A stretch of 64,000 bases of DNA. Origin: a virus. The stretch is from IMG/VR virus record IMGVR_UViG_3300047564_006544, positions 1 through 64,000 of that record. One strand, given 5' to 3'. Below are positions 15,969-26,400 of this stretch, one piece after another (position 1 is the stretch's first letter; each line of letters begins with the position of its first letter). Under the pieces are notes generated by a model, which worked only from the letters and a program-made list of their open reading frames with translations, made no database searches and was not told where the DNA came from. Made by a program: the position numbers and the translations under genes.

Positions 15969-18900
15969 CTAGACCTTTTTGATTCCAAAGACCTCTAGCA
16001 TTTCAACTAGATTGAGTGATTTTTCTTCCATATATTCTCCAATCTCGCAGATTGCTTTAAATGGTATGCCATCCTTGAGGGTTGTAACATATTTCTCGTA
16101 ATCTTCGGTCCATAGAGTTAACCCAATTGTATTTCCTTCAAGATCTTCAATTAGGTACTTTCCAAATTTCCTTCCGATATTTTTACCATTCTTGATCTTG
16201 AACTCTTTGCTGAGTGCTTTTACTATTCCCTCAACCTTGACTTTGGACTTAACCTTCATAAACTTTATGTCTTTAAACTTGAAGGTATCAGAGCCGCCCT
16301 TAAAGAATCCCTTGAAAATCTCGTGAGTATCTCCAGATAGTGTTCTTCCCATAACCTCTCTTTCGTTATAAAGGAATTCTTTTCTTTCCCACTCCTCCTC
16401 TGTTCTTCCAAGATCGGAATCCTTAATCATCTTGCCCTTCTTAATTGCGTTCTTTACTTTTGTTCGGTAAGAATCAAAGTTATCATAGATATCTTTTCTT
16501 GTTCTACCAAATACATCTAGAGCACCACAGGCAGCAAGAGATTGAATAGAGCCTTTTCCAATGAAGGGCTGAGATTCAATTTTGCAAGTCTTTGGTAGTG
16601 CGTTTCCTGTGCCAACCCAATCCATGGCTGGAGTTACAGTCTCTTCCTCTTCCTCAGTCTCGCCCTTGCAGATAATGCTGTTACCCTTTAGGAGAAAGTC
16701 ACAGAAATCTTCAAATGGCTGGGCCTTTAGAAGCTGGGAGATTGCTGCTGGTCCAACTCCCTTTACTGCCGCAAATCCCGTTGCAATCTTCTTATCATCA
16801 ATAACCTTGTAGTTCTCAGCTCCCTTGTTTATATCTGGAGGAGTAATTACAATTCCGAGTCGCTTACACTCCGCTAGGTATTCCTGTGCTCCATCTGAGT
16901 TTGGATCAGTGAGATTTAGAGTGGCACACATAAACTCTGTTGGATAGTGACACTTAAGCCAAGCAGTTTGAACAGAGATAATGGAATATGAAATTGCATG
17001 GGACTTGTTGAATCCGTAGCCAGAGAAGCTTGAAATCTCATGCTCCCAAACCTCTTGGGCTTCTTCATAAGTCATCTTTGAGTGCTCCATGCAGCCCTTA
17101 ATGAAGTTTGCCTCTGTCTTTAGAGCTAGTTCTGGATCTTTACCCTTTAGCTTTGTTAACTTACGAAGATTATCTGCTTCATTTAGATCCCATCCAGCAC
17201 AATCCCTTGCAATACTCATCATGCTCTCTTCATAGAGGGAAATTCCATAAGTATCTTTTAGTGCTCTCTCAAGAGTTGGATGAGTATATCTAATCTTTTC
17301 TATGCCAAAGCGACGTTGAATATAGGCCTTTCTCTGTTCTGGTGGACAGCTTGGACGACCTAGTGCATTGATCGCTGCAACAGTATCAACGTCTGTTGGC
17401 TTAATCTTCATACAAAGTGGTGATAGCGAAGACTCTAGCTGAAATACTCCAAGATTATCTCCCTTGGAAATCATCTTGTATGTCTTTGGATCATCAAGCG
17501 GAATCTCATCAATTCCAATCTTCTTGCCCGTTGTCTCCTCAATATACTTTAGTGTCTCAGAGATAATAATCAGAGTCTTCAGTCCAAGAACGTCCATCTT
17601 TACAAGACCAAATTCCTCTGCTCTTGTCTTTTCCCACTGAGTTGCAGTTACTGTTTCACCAGAGTCTTCATCGACACCAATTCTTAGAGGTACCATTTCA
17701 TATAGTGGACGATCTCCAATCACCACTCCTGCGGCATGAACTGACCACTGACGAGTAAGGTTTTGAAGCTTTGTTGAAAACTCCTTTACATCAGGATACT
17801 TTTGCATAAATTTTGCAAATTCCTTATTTCCATCAATAGCCTCTTCTATCGTATGAACGTCTGGCATGATGGAAGTAAGGTGATTTGCGATTTCAAATGC
17901 AGAGGATTTATCACCACCAATTTCAAGAGATCTGGCAACGTCCTTTAGAACTACCTTTGGAGACAGTGTTGACCAGTTACTAATCTGGGCAACATATTCC
18001 TTTCCGTACCTTTCCTTAATATAGGCCTTAACCTTATCTGGGTGAGAAAAATCAGAGTCAATATCTGGGAAAGACTTCTTCTGCTTGTTGTGGAATCTCT
18101 CAAAAAGAAGGTTGTATTTGATTGGATCTACCTTTGTAATTCCAATTAGAAATGCAACAAGAGAGCCTGCTCCAGATCCACGGGCCGGACCAACAATAAC
18201 GCCATTATTATTTGCCCAATTGATATAGTCCGCAACGATTAACATATAAGACGAAAAGTTATGCAGCTCTAATACAGAAAGCTCATACTTTACTCGATTC
18301 CAATAGTCTCTCTTTTTCTCTGGAGAGAAACCATCGGTGAATAGCTTGAAACCTTCTACGCAACGATAGCGAAGATATGCTTTATCCTCTGGCAGCTCCT
18401 CGCAATTCTCCTGCCACCATACTTTAAATTCAATATAATCTTGCTGGTGCTTTACTGGAAACTGCGGAAGAATAGCTCCACGAGACTTAAGATAATGAGG
18501 CTCTTCACAAGCTGCTGCAATCTTAAGAGAGTTGTTCATAGCGATTGTTCCAACATGATTACCGAAGAAATCTGTAATCTCATGGAATGGCTTTAGGTAC
18601 ATTTCCTGTACGCCATAACGGAAGCGATTTGGATCTGACAGTGGCTTCTTATCTTTAATCGCAAGCATCATATCGTGATATTTTGCATGATCACGATCAA
18701 GATAATGCGCATCGCAAGTAGCAACATATGGAATATCGTGCTTTCTAGATAGACCAATAAGTGTGTCGTTTAGCTTTACCTGATCTACATTTCCATCGTC
18801 TGTCTTAAGAGCATGTGGCTGAATCTCAAGAAACAACCTGTCCTTAAACACAGACTTTAATCTCAAGACATTTTCTTCAGCTTTATCAAGACGATCTTGA

Positions 18901-19346
18901 ACGATATCTCTTGATAGAACTCCATTTGAACAAGCAGTAAGGCAGAAAATATCTTCATTGAACTCTTCAATGTGATTCCAGGAGATTCTTGGTGTAAGCT
19001 TACCCATATAACCAGATGCCTGATTGTTATAAGCTTCATAATTTAGACGAAGAATGTTCTTGTAGCCCCTCTCTGTCTTTGGAACAAGAACCATGTGATT
19101 TGACTTTTTCTCAGAAAGATCTGGAGCAAAATAAACTTCCATTCCTGGAATAAGCTTTACTCCAGTCTTCTGTGATGCCTTGTAAGCATCATAATGAGCA
19201 GTCATTGTACCGTGATCGGTAATAGCAATAGAAGGATGATCTAGCTCCTTTGCCTTCTCAAAAAGAAGCCCTACATCATTCATTCCGTCTAGTGGGCTAC
19301 CCTGCTCTGTGTGGTTGTGAAGAGATACGAAAGGTCCGTTGGGCAT
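15969..19346 (-). CDS. dnaE: DNA polymerase III alpha subunit (DnaE-type replicase)
   Basis: 1125 residues, close to the 1160 of E. coli DnaE. The N-terminal PHP domain keeps its metal ligands: SLHNHTEQG (H10, H12), IAITDHGTM, GMEVYF, IQPHAL and TCDAHYLD. It may therefore have its own 3'-5' exonuclease; no separate epsilon subunit is visible in the window. The palm contains GPARGSGAGSLVAF (near residue 388), the catalytic PDIDSDF (near 428) and VKMDVLGLKTL (near 583). An HhH region (VKGVGPAAISQLL) and a C-terminal OB fold follow. The start MPNGPFVSLHNH places the PHP domain at the very N-terminus as in cellular enzymes. A phage replicase of this type, rather than PolA or PolB, fits jumbo phages. 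The gene has its own promoter-like box and follows a terminator. Confidence 0.95.
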   Translation of the reverse strand: MPNGPFVSLHNHTEQGSPLDGMNDVGLLFEKAKELDHPSIAITDHGTMTAHYDAYKASQKTGVKLIPGMEVYFAPDLSEKKSNHMVLVPKTERGYKNILRLNYEAYNNQASGYMGKLTPRISWNHIEEFNEDIFCLTACSNGVLSRDIVQDRLDKAEENVLRLKSVFKDRLFLEIQPHALKTDDGNVDQVKLNDTLIGLSRKHDIPYVATCDAHYLDRDHAKYHDMMLAIKDKKPLSDPNRFRYGVQEMYLKPFHEITDFFGNHVGTIAMNNSLKIAAACEEPHYLKSRGAILPQFPVKHQQDYIEFKVWWQENCEELPEDKAYLRYRCVEGFKLFTDGFSPEKKRDYWNRVKYELSVLELHNFSSYMLIVADYINWANNNGVIVGPARGSGAGSLVAFLIGITKVDPIKYNLLFERFHNKQKKSFPDIDSDFSHPDKVKAYIKERYGKEYVAQISNWSTLSPKVVLKDVARSLEIGGDKSSAFEIANHLTSIMPDVHTIEEAIDGNKEFAKFMQKYPDVKEFSTKLQNLTRQWSVHAAGVVIGDRPLYEMVPLRIGVDEDSGETVTATQWEKTRAEEFGLVKMDVLGLKTLIIISETLKYIEETTGKKIGIDEIPLDDPKTYKMISKGDNLGVFQLESSLSPLCMKIKPTDVDTVAAINALGRPSCPPEQRKAYIQRRFGIEKIRYTHPTLERALKDTYGISLYEESMMSIARDCAGWDLNEADNLRKLTKLKGKDPELALKTEANFIKGCMEHSKMTYEEAQEVWEHEISSFSGYGFNKSHAISYSIISVQTAWLKCHYPTEFMCATLNLTDPNSDGAQEYLAECKRLGIVITPPDINKGAENYKVIDDKKIATGFAAVKGVGPAAISQLLKAQPFEDFCDFLLKGNSIICKGETEEEEETVTPAMDWVGTGNALPKTCKIESQPFIGKGSIQSLAACGALDVFGRTRKDIYDNFDSYRTKVKNAIKKGKMIKDSDLGRTEEEWERKEFLYNEREVMGRTLSGDTHEIFKGFFKGGSDTFKFKDIKFMKVKSKVKVEGIVKALSKEFKIKNGKNIGRKFGKYLIEDLEGNTIGLTLWTEDYEKYVTTLKDGIPFKAICEIGEYMEEKSLNLVEMLEVFGIKKV

Positions 19347-19356
19347 AAAATCCTCG

Positions 19357-19372
19357 CCTTATATTGTACGCG
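19357..19372 (-). promoter_or_regulatory. Promoter-like 16-mer in the dnaE leader
   Basis: The minus strand reads CGCGTACAATATAAGG between the terminator at 19379-19410 and the dnaE start at 19346. TACAAT matches the -10 consensus at 5 of 6 positions. Fourteen of 16 bases match the element at 14409-14424. The placement directly after a terminator supports a promoter. Confidence 0.45.
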
Positions 19373-19378
19373 AACGAA

Positions 19379-19410
19379 AAGAGCGGGAGAATTCTACTTC
19401 TCCCGCTCTT
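19379..19410 (-). terminator. Intrinsic terminator between the 218-aa gene and dnaE
   Basis: A perfect 13-bp stem, AAGAGCGGGAGAA / TTCTCCCGCTCTT, encloses a six-base loop. The minus strand continues TTTTCG. The plus strand side is also T-rich, so the site could work in both directions. Confidence 0.85.
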
Positions 19411-19432
19411 CTTTTATTTTTAAAAGGCCGTA

Positions 19433-20089
19433 CTATTTTTCAATAGATTTTGCATGAGTTATTGCAATAACTTCTGCTACCTTGCTAACCGTCTCTAAAA
19501 CATTTACTACAGTTCCATCTTTTTTGGTTGTAGTAAACTCCTCAGAGTAAACTGCATCTGGAAACATTCTGTTATATTCTTCTAGTGTTTTTCCTATTGA
19601 ATCAGGAGCTTTTCTCTGTAATCCTTTTAGATTTCTTGCAGAAATACAGTGATGAGTTGTTCCAGATCCTCTTACTTCAAGCCATCCAAATTTTAGCATA
19701 TTTGGTATATCAGCCCTTACTACAAGCCAATCATTTTGAATTGCTCTATCATATGCATCTTTTGCAGACTCTATGCTTTTGTGCTCTATATTTTCCTTTC
19801 TATCAGAATATGGATTGCTTGATATTCTTACTACTTTATCATACTTTGGATTTACCCAATGACTATGTTCCCTATCTATATTCTTTTGCATGGAAAAAAC
19901 AGCAACACTTTCATTTTTTTCAAGATCAAAGTACTGAGAGCCACCAATAAGATATCCAGTCTCTTCTTCTATTTCTTTTGTTAGATCATCGGATACGCTT
20001 TCTACCAAATTAACACCATCTGAAAATTTTTGTGTTATAAAGTCATAAAAATCATTAGAGGTGCTTACCTGCTCTACTCTATTTATCAT
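19433..20089 (-). CDS. Hypothetical protein upstream of dnaE
   Basis: 218 residues, not recognised. It is a mixed alpha/beta soluble protein with a histidine-containing central part (NIDREHSHWVNPKYDKVVRI, then RGSGTTHHCISARNLKGLQR). A Tyr/Phe-rich region is followed by a helical C-terminus. There are no transmembrane or zinc signature. The gene ends in a strong terminator and is 34 bases below the 93-residue gene. Confidence 0.68.
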   Translation of the reverse strand: MINRVEQVSTSNDFYDFITQKFSDGVNLVESVSDDLTKEIEEETGYLIGGSQYFDLEKNESVAVFSMQKNIDREHSHWVNPKYDKVVRISSNPYSDRKENIEHKSIESAKDAYDRAIQNDWLVVRADIPNMLKFGWLEVRGSGTTHHCISARNLKGLQRKAPDSIGKTLEEYNRMFPDAVYSEEFTTTKKDGTVVNVLETVSKVAEVIAITHAKSIEK

Positions 20090-20123
20090 CTTATTACTCC
20101 TGATTACTCTGCGCTATTAGCGA

Positions 20124-20405
20124 TCACTTCTGCTCTACAAGATCTGCAATGTGAGCGTAGATTGATGCTGTTACCTCAGGATCGATATCGGACTTAGCCA
20201 TCTTGACGGCTTCCTTTACTTCCTTTAGTGGAACATTGTATTCATCAACAAAGTCTGCTACAACTCGCTTGCGCTCTTCACGAAGCTCTTTCATTTGAGC
20301 ATCGAGTTCATTCAGCTGGCGAACCATTGAACGAACATTGTCCATACTGTAGTTGCCATTCTTTACTTCTGTCTTTGTGGTTGTTTCGGTAGATTCGGCG
20401 CTCAT
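20124..20405 (-). CDS. Small helical protein (GapR-like pattern, unproven)
   Basis: 93 residues. After a Thr/Ser-rich leader, the body is helical: VRQLNELDAQMKELREERKR, then VVADFVDEYNVPLKEVKEAV. This is reminiscent of the coiled-coil plus basic helix of small nucleoid proteins such as GapR (DUF2312), but the match is too weak to claim. The gene lies 8 bases below the giant 2457-residue gene in the same operon. Confidence 0.62.
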   Translation of the reverse strand: MSAESTETTTKTEVKNGNYSMDNVRSMVRQLNELDAQMKELREERKRVVADFVDEYNVPLKEVKEAVKMAKSDIDPEVTASIYAHIADLVEQK

Positions 20406-20413
20406 TTATTCTC

Positions 20414-23400
20414 CTAATTGTAGTAGTTCTTGGCGATTGTGTTTAGGTACGCTTCCCACCACCTGCGGTAGAGGGACGTTATTATAGTACCGTCATCATC
20501 AGTTGCGGACTGTGCAATCTTTCTCCAGGACAAATCTTTTCCAACCTTCTTTGTATCTGAGGTCCAAAGATCCCTAAATATCTTTAGGGTTTCCTCTATA
20601 AGTTCGTTTGGCCTCTGAATATTTGGCACTGATGTAGATGCTTTTACAATAGAATCAATTGATAGGACTTCCTCTCCTGAGTTTAGAGCAGCAGCCTTTC
20701 TTCTTGATTCAAGTACATCCTTATGATTCATTACCTCTTCTATTGTTAGTCTCTTTAGTTCATTTAGAATTTTTTGATTAATTTCTTCGCTTGTCAATCC
20801 TACTGATTCTGAAGTTATTCTTTCTTCAACATCGCCTCTCATCTGCTTTACTTTGTTTCTTGCTTCTTTTAATATTGCATTAAGAGCACTATTTGTAAGA
20901 TCGTTTAGAGAATGAGTTAATTTTGCTGGGTATATTACATGAGAATCTGGGTGAACTGCATAATCAGATGTTTGACATGACTCTATAACTCCGCTTATCT
21001 TTTTATTTTTAACAGCAGATGCCTTTGGAGTTCCTAGCATATGAGTCTCTACATTATTATTTTCATCTAGTTGAAGATTAAAGAATTCTGCAACCTTCTT
21101 TAGTATATCTTCGTTTACATTCTTAGACCTTAAGAAGAATCCTGGCAGATCGAATAAATCTTCTACTGTAAATAGATTTTCTGCAATCTTAGTTTCTGAA
21201 TGAACTGCAGATACTATATCCTGTAATCCAAATGTTGACTTTACAAATTCCTTATAGCTATCTATATCATCTGGATTTATTGGCCCACCAAAAGTGGTGT
21301 GCATTGCTGGATTATTCAACATTGACCAAATTGAATATGGATCGAGCAACCTCAAACAGAATGCCTGCTGACTTGTCTTCTTTGTTTGTTTTCCTGCAGA
21401 TTTTTTGTCAGCCAAATTTATTGCAGAAACAGAATCAATCATTGGAGTCTGCTCCATATATATCTTATTTACCTTTTGTGCTGCATTATAAAGGTCACAC
21501 AATAGGCCAAGTTTTTCCATAAATGCCTGCAAAGTTATATTTGATTCTTTTGGATAAGCAGGAAGAACAGACTCATATTTTGCAGGATATGCTGTACGCA
21601 ATCCAGACGAAAGATCTATGCTTATATTTACAAGCGGAGATACCTCAGATATCATGTTCTGCAAAAACATATCCTCTGTTTGAACAGATATATTCCAGCT
21701 TCTTCTAAACTTTTTCTTTTTTATCTCAAGAAGTATAGACTCCGTTTGCTTAAACCAATTATATAATTCTGATAGCTGAATAGATATATATTTTAACTTT
21801 TGTACACATCCAGACTGAACTATTTTTGTCTTAACAACACCATTCTCATCTTTAAACTGTGGATCTTTTGCAATAAAGGCCCAAGAAATATTTAGTGGTG
21901 TCATTCCATCTCTTGGAATAAATATATTTGACTCTGTTAATGTAAAGCTATCTTTTGTATCCTGAATTAACTCCTTATCAATTGAGTTTACTGCTCTTGA
22001 TATATTCTCATACTCTCCACCGACTGGCAATATTAGTCCATGTGATGATGAGGTTATCATGGTCTTTGATGTTTGTGACGTTGGAAATACATCTATATTT
22101 GTAATAAAATCTCTAATACTTTCTCCAAGCAAGCTTCTGTAATATAGCTCTATATCCTTTGTCTTATCACCCCTAAATCCAGTCTTTAGATGCTCTGCCA
22201 TTTTCTTGTCAATTATTGCATCTTCTTTATTTTGAATTTGTGGGGAAATACCTTTTGATAGTAGTATTTCATTGAGGTCTTCTATGTATTTTTTACTCAC
22301 ATCACCAGGAGATCTTGCAACATAGTAATTATTCATAATCAAATTGTTTGGTGGTGGCCAAAATACTGGTGGTTCATCTATTTTTTGAATTCTTATTTCA
22401 AATATATTATTTTGGTCTGATGATCCAGATATTGCAGAATCAACATGTGATTGAGTAAATAATATTCCAGTTCTTATGCTGGAATCAACTAGCAATAATC
22501 TTGACTTATCAAATGAATCGATATTTTTTATATATCTTGATGCAAACTCAAGACCCTGCTTTGTATTGAGTCTTATAGTTCCACTTGGCATAATATCCAT
22601 TATATCAATATTTGGCAGATCTCCAACTTTGGATGGATCTTTTATTATAATATCTTTTGGAGCAATACATATATAAAGTCTTTTTGCAGAATCAGCTCCA
22701 TCTACAATAATTTCTTTTATTAAAATTAAGTAAGGCTCTTTTATTGTAGTTTGTGCAAACTTATATATATAGTTATTTCCATTGATTAGTTTGTTTTTGT
22801 TTATTTGCATTGAATAAAACTGTTGAACAGAAAATACCATTGGAGCAGGATATATATCTTCTGTTGTGTCAAATCTTACTAAGTCTGGATTTAGCTGTAT
22901 TTTTCCATATTGAACAGCATTTCTTTCAAATATTCTATCAGCTTCGCCATATAGCATTCTTGATTCTAATATCTTTGGTTTAATTATTTCAAAATTCTGA
23001 GGATCTCTTTGCTTCATTAGCGGCTCTATACATAAATCAAGCTGCCTTGCCGCATTACCTATTGATCTTGATCCAATTGGCTTTGATATTAGGTCTAGAA
23101 TGAGATAGTCGATAGATGCTGTTGCCATCTTTATACATTGTTCAAATCGAGAAAAAACAATGGCTCTTTGCACGCTATATAGGCTTTTATTGCTTATATC
23201 AGGAGATATACCCTTAGATCTCATATATCCCAAAAAGACTGTATCTAAAGAATATGCATCTTTTAGCCCTGATTCTATTTCAGATATATTTGCATTAAAT
23301 TCTTCATTATCCATTATTATAATCTTTGGAATAAATGCTGAATCTGCAGACTCATCAAACTTTGCAGATTGAAGAGATTCATTTATCAATCCAAATACAT

Positions 23401-26400
23401 CAGATCTTGCTCCAGTAACACCTATATAAAGCTGAGATGATTGATTTAAGAAATATCTTGAGTAAAAAGATCTTATGTTATTTACTACATCTATTGCATA
23501 TGAGAATGTTATTGCCCTTCCTGTGTAGTTGACTATTGCATCTTCTAGTATTCTTTTTACTTCATAATTTTTATATGGAGAATAAAGTAATGCTGAAATA
23601 TTATTGCAAAATTCTCTTACCTTATTTTCTCCAACTATAGACGTTATGCTGCTCTCGTCTACTCCAAATATAAGACCGATGTTTTTATATACAGCGGATG
23701 ATATATTCTCAATTATTGCGCTAACTGCTAATTTTTCATTAAGATTTGAAATAAATGGAACTGAAAAGTCCCTATAGTATTGTGCTATACCGGCCAAACT
23801 AACAAACTTATCAAAAGATACGTTTCTTTCAAATAAGCCATTTATATCATATGCGTTAAAAAAGTTAGAATAAACTACTTCCAGTTTATCATTACTTATG
23901 TTTAATGTATTTGAAATAGACTGAAGTTCTAATTTTATTTTGTCAATTATCTTTGGATCTTTCTTTGGAACTGATAGCGGATTCATTAAGAAGTCAGCTT
24001 GACCATCCGCAGATATCTTTCCCCAATATCTTGACATCTTCAAGAGCTTTACAAATTTATTTATAAATTCCGATACAGCCTCTGAAAATATTGAGGCAGA
24101 AAAAGATTCTGCATCTTCTGGAATCTCAGAATATGATCTAAAATATTCTTTTGTTATTCCAGGCATCAATGCCTCTAATAACCCATATTTTTCAATTATT
24201 TCTTTTGTATAAGTAGAGCCAATAATTTTAGTAGTAGCAGCTTTTGATGCCACCATTGATTCGTATGCTGATTCATCGGGCATTTCAGAGATATCTGCTA
24301 TATCAAGCTCTGTAGTTCCACCCTCTTCGGATGATACAGTTGTGCTTTGAAGACCGCCTATATATCTTGTTACATAAAAATCAGTTCTTGATGGCATTGA
24401 TAGTTTGCCATATTCCCAAGGATTCTTTTTAAATAAACCTGATGATGACTTTTGCCCAATTATATAGACCAAGCTACCAACTTTAAAATAAAGTCTTTGA
24501 TCGTTTATTGCTCCAATCAGCTCCTCTATACTGGATGCTTGATTTGGCATGATATATCCAGATGGTATTGGCTCATTTTCGCTAAAAACTTTAATTATTC
24601 CAATTCCATCAGAATACTTTGAAGATGTTAAAGTCTTTAGAATTGAATCATCGTCTCCAGATAGTAATGATAGTATTGCTTTTTTGCTCACAGTTCTTGT
24701 TGTGTGAGTGATTGCAATTGAAGAATGTGCTCTAGAAAACATCCAAGATTGCTCAAGAGTAAATCTATGGCCACTGTCACATACCAAGCCCAAATCCTTA
24801 ATTATATAAGCATCTGTTTCTTTTATCTCTTGTGCTGTTGATATTTTTGATTTTTTAAATAAAACATCAAGTATATTTTTTCTTGAAGATACAGATACTA
24901 TATTGCCAACAACAGCTTCAACGTGTGGCCTCAAATCATTCATTTCTATTCCGTAATTTATAAGTGTTTTTACGGCTGAAACAAATGATTCTTTTCCTTT
25001 TGAATTTAGAATATTCAAAAGAACGTTTCTAATATAATTTTTGCTAGAAGGATCCTTATCAAACATTGATATAGATACTTTCTTTCCGCAGATTGGATAA
25101 GCTACCCTTGATAACTGATCACCAGAAGAAAGACTTCCATCTGGTGCAGTTGGCGGATAATATATATCCTCTCTTTTTAATCCAAGTCTTTCATTACCTA
25201 CCAACTCATCAACCATATTTCCTGGTACTTTTGGTATGGCTATAAAATTAATTAATCCTTCATACTTCTTTGAGCTAAGTATTGATGATCCTACTGCAGA
25301 ATCTTGGCTTATATGACATGGACAATTTGCAGTATTTCTTGAGAACCTATAGCCAATCTTAAATCCACTTTCAGACTGCTCGCTTGAAACTCCGCTTCCA
25401 GAATATTCGCTATATGCAGCAAGTTGATATTCTGGAATTGATTCACCTTCGTTTATATAGCTCTTTCTAACTCTTGCAAGACAGGCATAATCTCTTTTTT
25501 CTTCTAGACTCTTAAGTATTCTTGTATCCTGCTTCATTGATGCAGCAAGCTTAATTAATGATGCCGCACAGAGTGTTTTATTTTGGAAAATTCCTCTAAC
25601 TCCAGATGAAGATGCACCAAGAGATTTTAACTTATCATTTCTTATTATATGCCCAATTACGTTTAATAAAATCTTAGATTCTTGAGATCCATCAATTGCC
25701 TCTGGATCATATATCATACGATTAATTTCTTCCCAAGGATAACTCTTATTTAGTATGCTATTTAATATAGAGGATAGCTCTGTTGCTGATTTTTTTGAAT
25801 ATTGCTTATTTATTATTGCTGATATCATATTTTTTGCATCAGCAGATAGACTGTGAGATTGGGATGCTAATTCTGATTCTGATATAAAATCTCCATTTTC
25901 TTTAAAGAAAGAATATTGATTTTCAGATCTTGAAAATTCAGTTAGCTCATCTTTATATTCCGATGGAACCTGCGTAACTTGACCGCACACTCCGCATGCA
26001 ATAGTGTTGAATGATTGCTGGTCTAGTATATTTTCTTCTGATTGAAAATATTTTTGAATCTCGTTATTTATATATGACTGAAGGCTAATATCATTAAGTG
26101 CCAATTCATCAATAACTGATGATGCATCAATCATATCCAATAATGAAGTTGAAATTATTCTATCTATTTTTTCTTTTATTGCATTTTTTGCAACTTTTTC
26201 TAATATAACTAAGATATTTCCATATACATAATATGCCGCATCTTCAGTTCCATCGCTATCTATTTTTATGTTAGATCTTGCAACGTATTTTGATACCTTT
26301 ATATCAATATCTTTTTTTATCTTTTGCTCTCTTCCAAAAAGAAAAGACTTCATTAATCTGTAAAAAAATGAACTTATATTTTCAAATGTTTCTTTGTTTT

